In this document: positions 1 to 8,715 of the stretch, piece after piece
Layout: each line of letters starts with the position of its first letter
How positions within the stretch are numbered: the first letter of the stretch is position 1
Assembly (NCBI RefSeq): GCF_014207185.1
Contig: NZ_JACHCP010000004.1
Coordinates: 310,001 to 374,000 of the forward strand
DNA length: 64,000 bases
Direction of reading: 5' to 3'
Source: Rhodanobacter sp. A1T4
GTDB taxonomy: Bacteria > Pseudomonadota > Gammaproteobacteria > Xanthomonadales > Rhodanobacteraceae
The notes under the pieces: model-generated
What the model was told of the DNA's origin: nothing
The model's database searches: none
The model's input: the letters and a program-made list of their open reading frames with translations, nothing else
Program-made: the position numbers and the translations under genes

Positions 1-109
1 CGACCACGACGTCCTCGGCGTGGGGTGCAATCATGCTGACGATCTGCGCGATGTACCGCTGGTCGTGCAGAAAGTGCTGGCCAAAACTTTTCTTGGGGCG
101 AGCGCTCAT
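1..109 (-). CDS. ksgA: Ribosomal RNA small subunit methyltransferase A, N-terminal part (runs off the window)
   Basis: This is the first 36 codons of the 16S rRNA (adenine-N6,N6)-dimethyltransferase, which dimethylates two adjacent adenines near the 3' end of 16S rRNA and acts as a late 30S checkpoint. The translation begins MSARPKKSFGQHFLHD; the KKxxGQHFL stretch is the N-terminal signature of KsgA/Dim1 just ahead of the SAM-binding fold. The ATG at 109 shares an ATGA overlap with the pdxA stop, and AGGA lies a few bases upstream, so it is translationally coupled to pdxA. The gene is the distal member of the lptD-surA-pdxA-ksgA operon, an order known from many Gammaproteobacteria. Confidence 0.93.
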   Translation of the reverse strand, partial: MSARPKKSFGQHFLHDQRYIAQIVSMIAPHAEDVVV

Positions 110-1164
110 GAGGTGGTTCCTGGCGGAGATTGCCCCTCACCTCGTTCCTCTCCCCGCCGGGGGGAGGATGGATGAGTGGCACGGCGCGCCACGAGCTCCA
201 ATGCCATCTGTGCTGCGGCAATCAGGCTGGCGGGGTCGGCTTTGCCGGTTCCCGCAAGATCCAGCGCGGTGCCGTGATCGACCGATGTGCGGATAAATGG
301 CAGGCCGAGCGTGAGGTTCACCGTCCGATCGAACGCCTCGCTCTTCAACACCGGCAATGCCTGATCGTGGTACATCGCCAGCACCGCGTCGTAGTGCTGA
401 CGTTGCGCTGGTACAAAGGCGGTGTCAGCCGGCAGTGGCCCAAGCAGGTGCATGCCTTCCGCGCGCAGTGCTTGCATGGTCGGGATGATCGTGTCGATTT
501 CCTCATGTCCCATATGGCCGGCTTCACCGGCATGCGGGTTGAGACCCAGCACCGCTATGCGTGGCGCGGCCAGGCCAAACTTTTCGCGGAGCTCCGCATG
601 CACGATACGCAGTGTGCGTGTCAGCCACGGCTCTGTGATAGCTGCCGATACCGCAGCCAGCGGCAGATGCGTGGTGACCAGGGCTACCCGAAGCTCGGGG
701 CTCGCCAGCATCATCACTACATCGGTACGCGTGCGTTCGGCGAAAAATTCGGTGTGACCACTGAAGCGGATGCCAGCGTCGTTGATGGATGACTTCTGCA
801 ACGGCGCAGTGACTACAGCGTCATAGCGGCCGGCCATGCAGCCATCGCTGGCTTCGGCCAGCGTGGCAAGCACGTGGCTTGCGTTGATTGGATCGGGATG
901 GCCGGGAATTTCCTGTGCGGCCAGCGGCACGTGTCTGACGCGCAGCGTTCCGGGCACTCGTTGGAATTCCGGGCTGCTGTCGTCGTTAACCAGTTCAATG
1001 GTGGTGCCGCAGCTTGCAGCGGCACGTTCGAGCAGGCTGCGGTCGGTAATCGCGATAAGGCTGGCGGGCAATGGGCTGGCGGCTAGCCTTATCAGCAGTT
1101 CCGGACCGATGCCGGCCGGCTCACCGGCCGTGATGGCGAGCCGCGGGAGTGGCGCCCCGTTCAA
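106..1164 (-). CDS. pdxA: 4-hydroxythreonine-4-phosphate dehydrogenase
   Basis: PdxA oxidises 4-phosphohydroxy-L-threonine with NAD; the product decarboxylates and is used with 1-deoxyxylulose 5-phosphate for pyridoxine phosphate synthesis in the cytoplasm. Visible family motifs are AITAGEPAGIGPEL at the N terminus, GHTEFFAERT, GLNPHAGE and MYHDQALPVLK, which carry substrate and metal ligands. An in-frame TAA, the surA stop, lies 6 bases upstream, so the start must be inside this frame; the best fit to the family is a TTG at 1164, which is unusual. The protein is 352 residues against about 330 for the family. The extra roughly 23 C-terminal residues (from about residue 330) are Arg/Glu/Gly/Pro-rich and are encoded by a GC-rich palindromic repeat. 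Confidence 0.95.
   Translation of the reverse strand: MNGAPLPRLAITAGEPAGIGPELLIRLAASPLPASLIAITDRSLLERAAASCGTTIELVNDDSSPEFQRVPGTLRVRHVPLAAQEIPGHPDPINASHVLATLAEASDGCMAGRYDAVVTAPLQKSSINDAGIRFSGHTEFFAERTRTDVVMMLASPELRVALVTTHLPLAAVSAAITEPWLTRTLRIVHAELREKFGLAAPRIAVLGLNPHAGEAGHMGHEEIDTIIPTMQALRAEGMHLLGPLPADTAFVPAQRQHYDAVLAMYHDQALPVLKSEAFDRTVNLTLGLPFIRTSVDHGTALDLAGTGKADPASLIAAAQMALELVARRATHPSSPRRGEERGEGQSPPGTTS
147..167. repeat. GC-rich palindromic element inside the 3' end of pdxA
   Basis: The stretch reads as an imperfect C-run/G-run inverted repeat (CCTCTCCCCG followed by CCGGGGGGAGG). Similar CTCTCCCC/GGGGAGAG elements are familiar as intergenic repeats in Xanthomonadales genomes; that comparison is from memory. 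Here it lies within the coding frame and supplies the odd C-terminal tail of PdxA. Confidence 0.5.
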
Positions 1165-1170
1165 CGTGGC

Positions 1171-2523
1171 TTACGGGCTAGTGCTGGTCGCGGATGCCTG
1201 ATCGTCCGCTGAGCGCAGTTCGGGCACCAGGATGTTGATATAGGCACCGGCGCGCATCTGACGCAGATAGTCGTCATACGCCTGATCGGACTTGCGGTTG
1301 CCGATGGCTTGGCGCGCGTTGTTGCGGGCGATTTCATCGGTGAGATCGCTCTGGCGTGTGCCGAGTCGCTGCAAGATGTCCCAACCGGCTTCGGTCTGGA
1401 ACGGCTGCGATACCTGGTTGTCCTTCAGCGCGTCGATCTGCTGGGCGATGCTCGAACCCCAATCCTGCTGCTTGAACCAGCCCATGTCGCCACCGGCGTT
1501 CGCTGTGGTCGGGTCGGCCGAGTCCTTCTTCGCTGCGGCGGCGAAGTCCTCATGTTTGTTGACGATGCGGTTATAGATGTCTTGCGCCTTCTGCTGCGCT
1601 TGTTCGGGAGTGATCAGCTCGCTCGGTTTGATCAGGATCTGGCGCGCGTGATATTCGGTCACGACCTGGCGGCTGGGCTCGCGCTGGCCGATCAGCTTGA
1701 TGATGTTGAAGCCGGTCGGGCCGCGCAGGGCCGGACTCACGTCGCCAGGTTTCATCGCCGTAACGGTGTCGGTAAACGCCGGCGGAATAGCGTCCATGCG
1801 GCGCCAGCCCAGATCGCCGCCTTCCAGCGCATCGGAGGCATCGGAAAAGCGGATCGCTGCCGCGTTGAAATCCATGCCACCCTTGAGCGCGGCAACGGCC
1901 TGCTCGGCTTTCGCCTGGGTTGCCTGGATGGCGGCAGCGTCGGCGCCGCTCGGCGTGCTGATCTGGATATGCGCCAGATGCACTTCGCCAGCCTTGTAGG
2001 TCGGGCTGCTGAGCAGGTTGGTGACCTCACTGTCGGTGACCGAGACGGAATCCTGGATCACGCTCTGGTGCAGACGCTGAATGGTGATCTGGTCGGCCAA
2101 TTGCTGGCGAAACGCCGCAAAGCTGCCGCCGTCGTGTTCCACCGCAGCGCGTAGCTGATCGGCGGTCATCTTGTTCTGTTGTGCTACGCCGTTGACGGCT
2201 TGATCGACGTCGGCATCGGACACGTGGATGCCTTGATCATCTGCCTTCTGAATCTGCAGCCGATTCAGGATCAGGCGATCGAGCACCTGCTGCTGAAGCA
2301 CGTTCGCCGGCGGCAACTGGCCAGGCTGGCTGGCGTACTGCTGCTGTACTGAACGTGTGGCTTCGTTCAGTTCGCTCTGCAGGATAACGTCGTCGTTGAC
2401 TACAGCAACAATACGGTCGATCGCTTGATTGGCCGGCGCTGCAGTCGCACCGGGGAGCAGTTGGGCGTGCACGGGAAGCGCGATCGCGAGCGCCAGCAGG
2501 AAAAATGCAGTGGGTTGCTTCAT
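1171..2523 (-). CDS. surA: Periplasmic peptidyl-prolyl isomerase/chaperone SurA
   Basis: SurA escorts unfolded outer-membrane proteins, including LptD, across the periplasm to the BAM complex. The 450 residues start with a cleavable signal peptide (about residues 1-20, ending HAQ). A SurA N-terminal chaperone domain follows (IVAVVNDDVILQSEL at about 38-52), then two parvulin domains at about 180-280 and 290-390, each with a GGDLGW or GGDMGW signature and a C-terminal return segment. The ATG at 2523 directly precedes the signal peptide. The gene sits 51 bases after lptD, its best-known client, and 6 bases before pdxA, so the three are almost certainly cotranscribed. Confidence 0.96.
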   Translation of the reverse strand: MKQPTAFFLLALAIALPVHAQLLPGATAAPANQAIDRIVAVVNDDVILQSELNEATRSVQQQYASQPGQLPPANVLQQQVLDRLILNRLQIQKADDQGIHVSDADVDQAVNGVAQQNKMTADQLRAAVEHDGGSFAAFRQQLADQITIQRLHQSVIQDSVSVTDSEVTNLLSSPTYKAGEVHLAHIQISTPSGADAAAIQATQAKAEQAVAALKGGMDFNAAAIRFSDASDALEGGDLGWRRMDAIPPAFTDTVTAMKPGDVSPALRGPTGFNIIKLIGQREPSRQVVTEYHARQILIKPSELITPEQAQQKAQDIYNRIVNKHEDFAAAAKKDSADPTTANAGGDMGWFKQQDWGSSIAQQIDALKDNQVSQPFQTEAGWDILQRLGTRQSDLTDEIARNNARQAIGNRKSDQAYDDYLRQMRAGAYINILVPELRSADDQASATSTSP

Positions 2524-2574
2524 TATTGAAAAGCCTAGGTCGCCAAAAGTGAATGCAGAAGGGGCGAATGCAAA

Positions 2575-5082
2575 TTATTGATAGCCGAGAATATCACGGC
2601 GCAACGTGGGATCGATTTGGCCACCGGTTGAGCCCAGTCCCTTGAAGACCACTTCAAACATGATGGCGTTGTCGCGAAGGTTGGTATTACTGGCCGTGGG
2701 CACGGCAACGGTGCCGTAATAGGTCTGGTTTACGTAGTTGCGATCGACCAGTCTCAGTGTCACGCAGCAGCTGTCGTATTCGACGCCAGCCAGGGCTTCC
2801 ACCGTTCCGGTCGCCGTATTTTCGAGGCCCTTGATTGGTTCCTCGTAACTCCAAGAGCCGATCAGGCGCCAATACGCGGATATCGGGTAGGTCGCCGATA
2901 CGCTGTATTGATCCAACAGGCCGCGGCGATAGTGATACGAGAAATTCAGCACGCCATCGTTGCCTAAGCGGTGCTGTAATTCAAAGGCGGCCATGTCGGT
3001 TTGATGCGTATTCGGGCTCCACTGATAAGCGGTGTTGACGCGCCAACGATCGTTGAGCTGCATGTCAAACTGCGCAACGTAATCGGAACCGTGGAAGTTT
3101 GTTGAGGGGGTAAGTGTGTTGGCTCCGGTGGGTATCTGCACGAGCTGCGGGGTGAAATACCGGATCTGGCCGAAACTGGCGGAAATCCTCTCCACGCCGT
3201 TCTCATCGAGCAGGCGGGTGGTCAGCGCGCCGGTGAGGTTGTTCGCGTTCATCTGCCGATCGTCGCCGGCATACTGGTTCGGGGTGAAGAGCTGGTAGTA
3301 GTCGAACGAGGTTAGCGAGGTGTCGAATAGCGGCAGATCATCCTGGTTGCGGTACGGCACATACAGATAATACGCGCGCGGCTCCAGCGTCTGTGTGTAG
3401 TTGGTGCCGAACAGCGAGATGCTGCGGTCAAATACCAGGCCGCTATCCAGACTGACGATCGGCATCGAGCGGGTGGGCGTTTTGTCGGTAAAAGGTGTAG
3501 TTTGACCGCTAGTCAGTAGACCGGAGTAGCCGTAATTCTGGTAATCACCGCTGAGATCGTAGGCTGTATAGCGATATGCCAGCTTCGGTCGAACGAACCA
3601 GGCTGAGTTACCCAAGTCCGCCTGAATGTACGGGTAGAGGTCGAGGCGCTCGCCTTCCACAAAGTCGGCTTTGTGGAAATCGTCGAACTCGTTGTTCGCG
3701 CCGAATTCCAGCCAGCGGGAGATCGGTATGTTCAAGTTGAGTATCAGGTATGGCAACTTGTCGTATGGATTGACCGCATCGGTAGCGAACGGATTGGTGT
3801 TCTGATAGATGAGTCCGCCGAACTGCGCGTTCCACCACGTTCCGCCACCGACAATGGCTGCGTTGGAAGCCAGGGTATAGATCACCGTATGCGACAAGGC
3901 GTTGCCGAAATCGTAAAGATAGGCGTTATCGGACGCGTGGTTGTAGGAACCCACGAAGGTCCAGCTGTCCCATAAATGCGTCGTATCGGTGTAGTCGATC
4001 AGGTAGCGCGACTGGCCGGTGGTATTGGTTGTGCCATCGCTCTCGCCGGTGTCGTTGGGTACGTACTCGACATTGAGTTGACCGTGGCTGGCTTGGTTGC
4101 CGGATGTGAGATAGCGGAACTCACCGGCCAGCAACTCTCCGCGCGAGGCGTAGTAGCGCGGATCCAGGGTGGCGTCGTAATTTGGCGCCAGATTGAAGTA
4201 GTACGGCGTGCTGATTTCGAAGCCGGAGCGACTGGTATTTCCCAGCTTCGGGTTGAGGAAGCCGCTCTTGCGCCGGTGGTCGATCGGAAAGGTGAAATAG
4301 GGCAGGTAGATAAATGGCATCTTGCCGACCCGCATGGTCGCGTTGCGCGCGGTGCCGACACCGGTGTCCTTGTTCATTGTGATCGACTTGCCGCGGAACT
4401 CCCAGATGTGGTGGCCGAGGTCACAAGTCGAATAGGTCGCCATCGAATAGCGCGTGTGCAGGTCGTCCAACATCTGGCCCTGCTTGGCCACGCCGTTGCC
4501 GCGCTCATCGAGCATCTGGTAGTGCACGTTATCGGCGATGCCGCGGCTGTCGTTGCTGTTGCCGCGGATGTGGGTGCCGGCAATCAGCTGGCTCGCCTCC
4601 TGATAGCGGACGTTGCCGCGGGCATCGTAGTCGGTGGTGTCGTTGTTATAGTCGACCGTGTCGGCCTGCATTTTCTGGTCGGCGCGTTGCAGTATCACGT
4701 TGCCGGACAGATGGAAGATCGTCTGGTTGGAGCTGTCGACGTGATCGGATTTGACGTAGGCCGGGCTGGTATTGCGCAGCGACGGATCCTTGCCCAGTGC
4801 TGGGTCATAGAAATCCAGCAGCGCGTTGGGCCGGCATATCGCATAGTTATAAGGACGTGGCGCGCAGTGAAACGTGCCCAATGGACACACTTGTTCCGAT
4901 CCGTCCAGGGACGACTTTGGGCGGACCTGACCGGTAGCTTCGGCCTGGTTGCCGATCAGGGCGAGCGCGGCGGCGACGGCCAGAAGGCGGCGCGGTGGGA
5001 GCTTATGCGTCACAGTCAAAATCTGTCGGCTATGAGAGTTCGTTAAGCTAACAGAAAGACCGAGTGTAAGGCAGGCATACAT
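2575..5082 (-). CDS. lptD: LPS-assembly outer-membrane protein LptD
   Basis: LptD is the 26-strand outer-membrane barrel that, with LptE, inserts lipopolysaccharide into the outer leaflet. It has an N-terminal jellyroll (OstA-like) domain, roughly residues 100-250, and a long barrel rich in aromatic strands that ends near residue 835. The conserved cysteine pattern is present: Cys in the N-terminal region, Cys in TYSTCDLGHH and the adjacent Cys pair in YDSCCVTL, matching the residues that form the essential inter-domain disulfides in E. coli. The start is uncertain. ATG at 5082 gives 835 residues, but GTG at 5013 begins MTHKLPPRRLLAVAAALAL, a textbook signal peptide, and may be the true start (812 residues). 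First gene of the lptD-surA-pdxA-ksgA operon. Confidence 0.95.
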   Translation of the reverse strand: MYACLTLGLSVSLTNSHSRQILTVTHKLPPRRLLAVAAALALIGNQAEATGQVRPKSSLDGSEQVCPLGTFHCAPRPYNYAICRPNALLDFYDPALGKDPSLRNTSPAYVKSDHVDSSNQTIFHLSGNVILQRADQKMQADTVDYNNDTTDYDARGNVRYQEASQLIAGTHIRGNSNDSRGIADNVHYQMLDERGNGVAKQGQMLDDLHTRYSMATYSTCDLGHHIWEFRGKSITMNKDTGVGTARNATMRVGKMPFIYLPYFTFPIDHRRKSGFLNPKLGNTSRSGFEISTPYYFNLAPNYDATLDPRYYASRGELLAGEFRYLTSGNQASHGQLNVEYVPNDTGESDGTTNTTGQSRYLIDYTDTTHLWDSWTFVGSYNHASDNAYLYDFGNALSHTVIYTLASNAAIVGGGTWWNAQFGGLIYQNTNPFATDAVNPYDKLPYLILNLNIPISRWLEFGANNEFDDFHKADFVEGERLDLYPYIQADLGNSAWFVRPKLAYRYTAYDLSGDYQNYGYSGLLTSGQTTPFTDKTPTRSMPIVSLDSGLVFDRSISLFGTNYTQTLEPRAYYLYVPYRNQDDLPLFDTSLTSFDYYQLFTPNQYAGDDRQMNANNLTGALTTRLLDENGVERISASFGQIRYFTPQLVQIPTGANTLTPSTNFHGSDYVAQFDMQLNDRWRVNTAYQWSPNTHQTDMAAFELQHRLGNDGVLNFSYHYRRGLLDQYSVSATYPISAYWRLIGSWSYEEPIKGLENTATGTVEALAGVEYDSCCVTLRLVDRNYVNQTYYGTVAVPTASNTNLRDNAIMFEVVFKGLGSTGGQIDPTLRRDILGYQ

Positions 5083-5114
5083 TTACCCGACGCTCGTGCA
5101 ATTCAGCTGCCATA

Positions 5115-5138
5115 CCCCAGTTCCGCAAGGAATTGGGG
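5115..5138. other. Inverted repeat between two minus-strand genes
   Basis: CCCCAGTTCC and GGAATTGGGG form a 10-base-pair stem (one G-T pair) around a GCAA loop in the 124-base gap between the deacetylase-like gene and lptD. No T-run follows on the minus strand, so it is not a clear terminator; it may be a processing or attenuation hairpin. Confidence 0.3.
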
Positions 5139-5206
5139 CGAAAACGGGTTTCTGCGCTGTGTAAGCCGGGTCAGCGGGTCAGGTCGCTGATCGTCAGAGT
5201 CGGCGG

Positions 5207-6130
5207 CTAGTCCATCAATGCAGCGACATGCGCCGAAGCACTGGCCGCCAGCGCTGCCAGGTCGTAGCCGCCTTCGAGTGTTGAGACCAGCTTGCCGGCG
5301 GCATGCTTGTGGGCCAGCGCCACCAGGCGCTCGGTGATCCATGCATAGTCATCCTGGCCGAGCCGGATATCGGCCAGCGGGTCGTTGCTGTGGGCATCGA
5401 AGCCGGCCGAAACCAGCACCAGCTGAGGCTTGAACGCATTCAGCCGTGGCAACAGCATGCCGTCCCACAGTTCGCGGAATTCGTGCGAGCCATCGCCAGG
5501 TGATAGCGTGCCGTTGACGATATTGCCCACCCCGTGCTCGCTTTCGAAGCCGGTACCCGGATACAGCGGCGACTGGTGGCTGGAAACAAACAGCACGCGC
5601 TTGTCCTGCTCGAAGATCGCCTGCGTACCGTTGCCGTGATGCACGTCGAAATCCGCGATCGCCACGCGCTTGAGACCGTAGGTCGACATGGCATGCGCGG
5701 CGGCGACCGCGATGCTGTTGAACAGGCAGAAGCCCATCGCCTGATCGCGTGTCGCGTGATGGCCCGGAGGCCGCACGGCGCAGAATGCGCGCTGTCCGTC
5801 AGCCCCGTTCATTACAGCATCCACCGCGGCGACCACTGCGCCGGCAGCGCGCAAGGCGGCGTCAAGCGAGCCGGGCGACATCACGGTGTCCTCGTCAAGC
5901 CGCTGCGTACCTTCCCGTGGTGCGCTGGCAAAAATGCGATCGACGTACTCGGCGCTGTGCGCCCGCAGCAGCTGTTCGCGTGTGGCCAGTGGTGCCTCGA
6001 TCCGGTCCAATGCCGCGTAACGATCGAGGTCCAGCGCGTGCAGCACTGCCGACAGACGCGCCGGGCGTTCGGCGTGGCCGACGCCGGGATCGTGTTGCAG
6101 GCAGGCGGAATGGGTATAGAGCTGAAGCAT
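5207..6130 (-). CDS. HDAC-family zinc deacylase (acetoin-utilisation/class II type)
   Basis: This 307-residue protein belongs to the histone deacetylase superfamily, bacterial members of which remove acetyl or other acyl groups from polyamines, proteins or small amides. The catalytic core is complete: tandem His at about 124-125 (RPPGHHATRDQAMGF), zinc ligands Asp162 and His164 in ADFDVHHGNGT, third ligand Asp245 in SAGFDAH, and a C-terminal EGGYDL with the transition-state Tyr. It is cytoplasmic, with no signal peptide. It lies just downstream of the cobalamin adenosyltransferase gene on the same strand (21-base gap), but no functional link is evident. The natural substrate cannot be read from the sequence. 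Confidence 0.9.
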   Translation of the reverse strand: MLQLYTHSACLQHDPGVGHAERPARLSAVLHALDLDRYAALDRIEAPLATREQLLRAHSAEYVDRIFASAPREGTQRLDEDTVMSPGSLDAALRAAGAVVAAVDAVMNGADGQRAFCAVRPPGHHATRDQAMGFCLFNSIAVAAAHAMSTYGLKRVAIADFDVHHGNGTQAIFEQDKRVLFVSSHQSPLYPGTGFESEHGVGNIVNGTLSPGDGSHEFRELWDGMLLPRLNAFKPQLVLVSAGFDAHSNDPLADIRLGQDDYAWITERLVALAHKHAAGKLVSTLEGGYDLAALAASASAHVAALMD

Positions 6131-6151
6131 AGTCAGGTTGTCGGGCGGCGG

Positions 6152-6724
6152 CTAATTCGTGGCGTTGGGTTTGCGGCGGCGCTCGTGCTGCCAGAGCACT
6201 TCACCATGGCCGCTGGCGCGGGCCAGCACGCGGCAAAGCACGAACAGCAGATCGGACAGCCGGTTGAGATAACGCGAAGCCTGCGGACGAACGTCTTCGA
6301 CGTGCGATAGCGCCACCACGTCACGTTCGGCACGCCGGCAGACCGTGCGGGCCAGATGGCAAGTTGCCGCCGCCATGCCACCACCGGGCAGGATGAAATC
6401 TTTCAGCGGCGGCAGCGGCTCGTTGAAGCCGTCGAGCACGGTTTCCAGCCGGTCGATATCGGCGTCGTCGATCATCGCCATGCCGGGAATGCACAGCTCG
6501 CCGCCCAGATCGAACAGCTCGTGCTGCACCTGGGTCAGCGTTTCGCGTATGGCGTCGTTAACGCCTTCGCTCGCCAGCACCATGCCGATCGTACTGTTGA
6601 GTTCGTCCACCGTGCCATACGCGGTTACGCGCAGGGAGTCTTTCTGTACCCGCGAGCCATCGCCCAGGCCCGTGCTGCCGTCATCGCCGGTGCGGGTGTA
6701 GATCTTCGAAAGGCGATTGCCCAC
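6152..6724 (-). CDS. Corrinoid adenosyltransferase, PduO/MMAB type
   Basis: The enzyme transfers the 5'-deoxyadenosyl group of ATP to reduced cob(I)alamin to make adenosylcobalamin. The N terminus RLSKIYTRTGDDGSTGLGDG is the ATP-binding signature of PduO-type enzymes, and the C-terminal RTVCRRAERD plus YLNRLSDLLFVL helix carries the conserved Arg and Asp residues. A longer open frame exists, but GTG at 6724 gives VGNRLSKIY, fits the family length (190 residues) and follows the upstream stop by one base. The neighbour upstream is a predicted BtuM-type B12 transporter, so uptake and activation of cobalamin appear to be coupled. Confidence 0.92.
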   Translation of the reverse strand: MGNRLSKIYTRTGDDGSTGLGDGSRVQKDSLRVTAYGTVDELNSTIGMVLASEGVNDAIRETLTQVQHELFDLGGELCIPGMAMIDDADIDRLETVLDGFNEPLPPLKDFILPGGGMAAATCHLARTVCRRAERDVVALSHVEDVRPQASRYLNRLSDLLFVLCRVLARASGHGEVLWQHERRRKPNATN

Positions 6725-6725
6725 G

Positions 6726-7331
6726 TCAGTGAGGCTGGCCGCTGTGCTGACGCGCACGAGACAGCTGCACCGCCAGTACGTGCATGATCGCGCCCAGCCC
6801 GACCCATATGGCCGTGGTTTCCAGGAACGGCAGATACCAGTCGCCGAGATTCTCGGCCCATCCGCTGAAGTTGCGCGTTGCCGTCGGCACGCTGGCGCTG
6901 AGCCAGAAGAAGCTGCCGTTCGAAATGAGGTAGCACACGGTCACGCTGACCAGCAGGGCCAGCACGGCCATGCCCAGCGTGGACAGGCTCAGACCACGCT
7001 GATACTTGGCCAGCAAGCTGCCGCCCAGCCACAGGCTGAAATATGAGGGAATCAGGAACCAGTACGCCACCGACACGCAGTAATGGCTCCAGAAATCCAG
7101 CCCCTGGTTGGTGATCACCACATAGTCGACCAGCACCGCCTCGACCATCAGCAGCGGGAATGCCCAGCGCGCCGAACCACGCAGCCAGAAGCCGGCCAGG
7201 AAGAACACGCCCCACGAGGCGTCAGGCAGTGCATCAAAATGATGCAGGAACGAATGGTGGATGCGGGTGAGCGCCATCCCCAGGGCAAGTACGAGCAAAA
7301 TGCCCAGGCGTTGGGTGAGCGTCTTGGCCAT
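6726..7331 (-). CDS. btuM: Probable vitamin B12 transporter of the BtuM family
   Basis: A 201-residue integral membrane protein with about six hydrophobic segments (roughly 9-27, 40-60, 62-76, 84-106, 114-135, 165-190). It carries ASWGVFFLAGFWLRG near residue 38 and a single membrane Cys at position 85 in SHYCVSVAYW. BtuM of Thiobacillus denitrificans is a small solitary S-component-like B12 transporter with a conserved membrane cysteine (about residue 80) that ligates cobalt and removes cyanide, and its gene often lies beside an adenosyltransferase gene. Size, topology, Cys position and the adjacent adenosyltransferase all fit, but family membership rests on memory of the motif. GGAG precedes the ATG at 7331. 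No B12-riboswitch box was seen upstream. Confidence 0.62.
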   Translation of the reverse strand: MAKTLTQRLGILLVLALGMALTRIHHSFLHHFDALPDASWGVFFLAGFWLRGSARWAFPLLMVEAVLVDYVVITNQGLDFWSHYCVSVAYWFLIPSYFSLWLGGSLLAKYQRGLSLSTLGMAVLALLVSVTVCYLISNGSFFWLSASVPTATRNFSGWAENLGDWYLPFLETTAIWVGLGAIMHVLAVQLSRARQHSGQPH

Positions 7332-7467
7332 GCGGAACTCCGTGGGATCGCCAGATAGAGGCAGGTTTATACAGGCCGCTAGTCTAGCCCACCGGCTGCT
7401 CTATGGCCGCAGTCATACGGCCGGTATCAAATACGGCGTGTTTCATTTCAGCGGGTATCATCGCAGC

Positions 7468-8715
7468 ATGAATCTACCTGCGCCTTCCTCTTCTTCAGGC
7501 CGAAACAGTGTGCTGATCGTCGGCGGTGGCCTGGTTGGCGCCAGCCTGGCGATTGCACTGGACGCGGCGGGCATTGCCGCCACCCTGGTTGAGGCCGCCG
7601 CGCCTCGCACCGACGAGCAGCCCAGCTATGACGAACGCAACCTCGCCCTGGCGCGGGCCACGGTCAATGGCCTCGATGCGATCGGCGTGTGGAAGCATGC
7701 TTCGACCCACGCCACTCCGATCAAACATATCCACGTCAGCCGAACCGGCGAATTCGGTAGCGCGCGCATCGACGCGGACCGCCACGGTGTTGACGCACTG
7801 GGCTGGACTCTGCCGGCCCGTGAGCTCGGCAGCGCGCTGCTGCGTCGGCTGGGCGAATGTACCCGATTGACCCGGCTCGCACCGGCCAGCCTGGTCGCGC
7901 TTGAGCCGCAGGCCGATGGCTGGCGTGCAGAAATCAAGACGCCCGAAGGCACGCGAAGTATCGGTACGTCACTGCTCGTCGGCGCCGACGGCACGGATTC
8001 CTTCGTGCGTAGCCAGCTTGGCATCGAGGCCGAGCAGCACGATTACGAGCAGACGCTATTTGTCTGCACCATTACGCCGGAGCGTGAGCATCGTAACCGC
8101 GCCTACGAGCGATTTGCCGACGATGGCCCGGTGGCGCTACTGCCGCTAACCGAGCGCCGCTGCGGGCTGGTTCTTACAGTACCCGCCGAGGAGGCCGATG
8201 CCATCACCGCGCTCGACGATGCCGGCTTTGTCGAATTCGCCCAGCGACGCTTTGGCTGGCGACTGGGTCGATTCAGCCGGCCTGGCAAACGCTATCCGTA
8301 TGCGATTCGCGCCGTTACCGCGAAATCCTTGACCGCGCCACGTGCTGTGCTGGTGGGCAATGCAGCGCAGACGGTGCATCCGATCGGTGCGCAGGGATTC
8401 AATCTTGGGTTGCGCGATGCACTGACGCTGGCCGAGCTGGTGGCGGCGTCTTCCCATTCGGGCATGGCCGATCCGGGCGTGGCCGATGTGCTGGCCAATT
8501 ACGCGTCGCGTCGCGCGCCAGATCGCGAGGGCACCATCGCCATGAGCCATGGCCTGGTGCGTCTGGCCTGCCTGCCGCAGCCGCTGCTGGCGCCATTGCG
8601 TTCGCTGGCCCTGCTGGCTTTTGACCGTGTGCCGCCGCTGTGCAATGCGATGGCCAGACGAGGCATGGGCTTTCGCGGCGAACCGCCGCTCGCCGTGCTG
8701 GAACCACTGCCATGA
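7468..8715 (+). CDS. ubiH: 2-octaprenyl-6-methoxyphenol hydroxylase-type FAD monooxygenase
   Basis: A flavin monooxygenase of ubiquinone biosynthesis that hydroxylates the quinone ring (C1 position for UbiH). The three FAD signatures are present: VLIVGGGLVGASLA near residue 13, VGADGTDSFVR in the middle and VGNAAQTVHPIGAQGFNLGL in the C-terminal third. The protein is 415 residues from ATG 7468; the open frame continues upstream but without family similarity. Its stop overlaps the ATG of the next paralogous hydroxylase (ATGA at 8712-8715), the usual ubiH-ubiI/visC arrangement. Assignment as UbiH rather than another paralogue rests on being the first gene of the pair. Confidence 0.88.
   Translation: MNLPAPSSSSGRNSVLIVGGGLVGASLAIALDAAGIAATLVEAAAPRTDEQPSYDERNLALARATVNGLDAIGVWKHASTHATPIKHIHVSRTGEFGSARIDADRHGVDALGWTLPARELGSALLRRLGECTRLTRLAPASLVALEPQADGWRAEIKTPEGTRSIGTSLLVGADGTDSFVRSQLGIEAEQHDYEQTLFVCTITPEREHRNRAYERFADDGPVALLPLTERRCGLVLTVPAEEADAITALDDAGFVEFAQRRFGWRLGRFSRPGKRYPYAIRAVTAKSLTAPRAVLVGNAAQTVHPIGAQGFNLGLRDALTLAELVAASSHSGMADPGVADVLANYASRRAPDREGTIAMSHGLVRLACLPQPLLAPLRSLALLAFDRVPPLCNAMARRGMGFRGEPPLAVLEPLP

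Noticed and set aside
3976-5046. Long plus-strand open frame (356 codons) opposite lptD
   Set aside because: It is the complement of a confidently assigned gene, rich in Val, Ala, Gly and Arg as expected for an antisense frame of GC-rich DNA, with no motif or ribosome-binding site.
7332-7467. Possible cobalamin riboswitch upstream of the BtuM-like gene
   Set aside because: No B12-box-like sequence was visible on the minus strand, and the gap is too short for a standard cobalamin riboswitch plus promoter.
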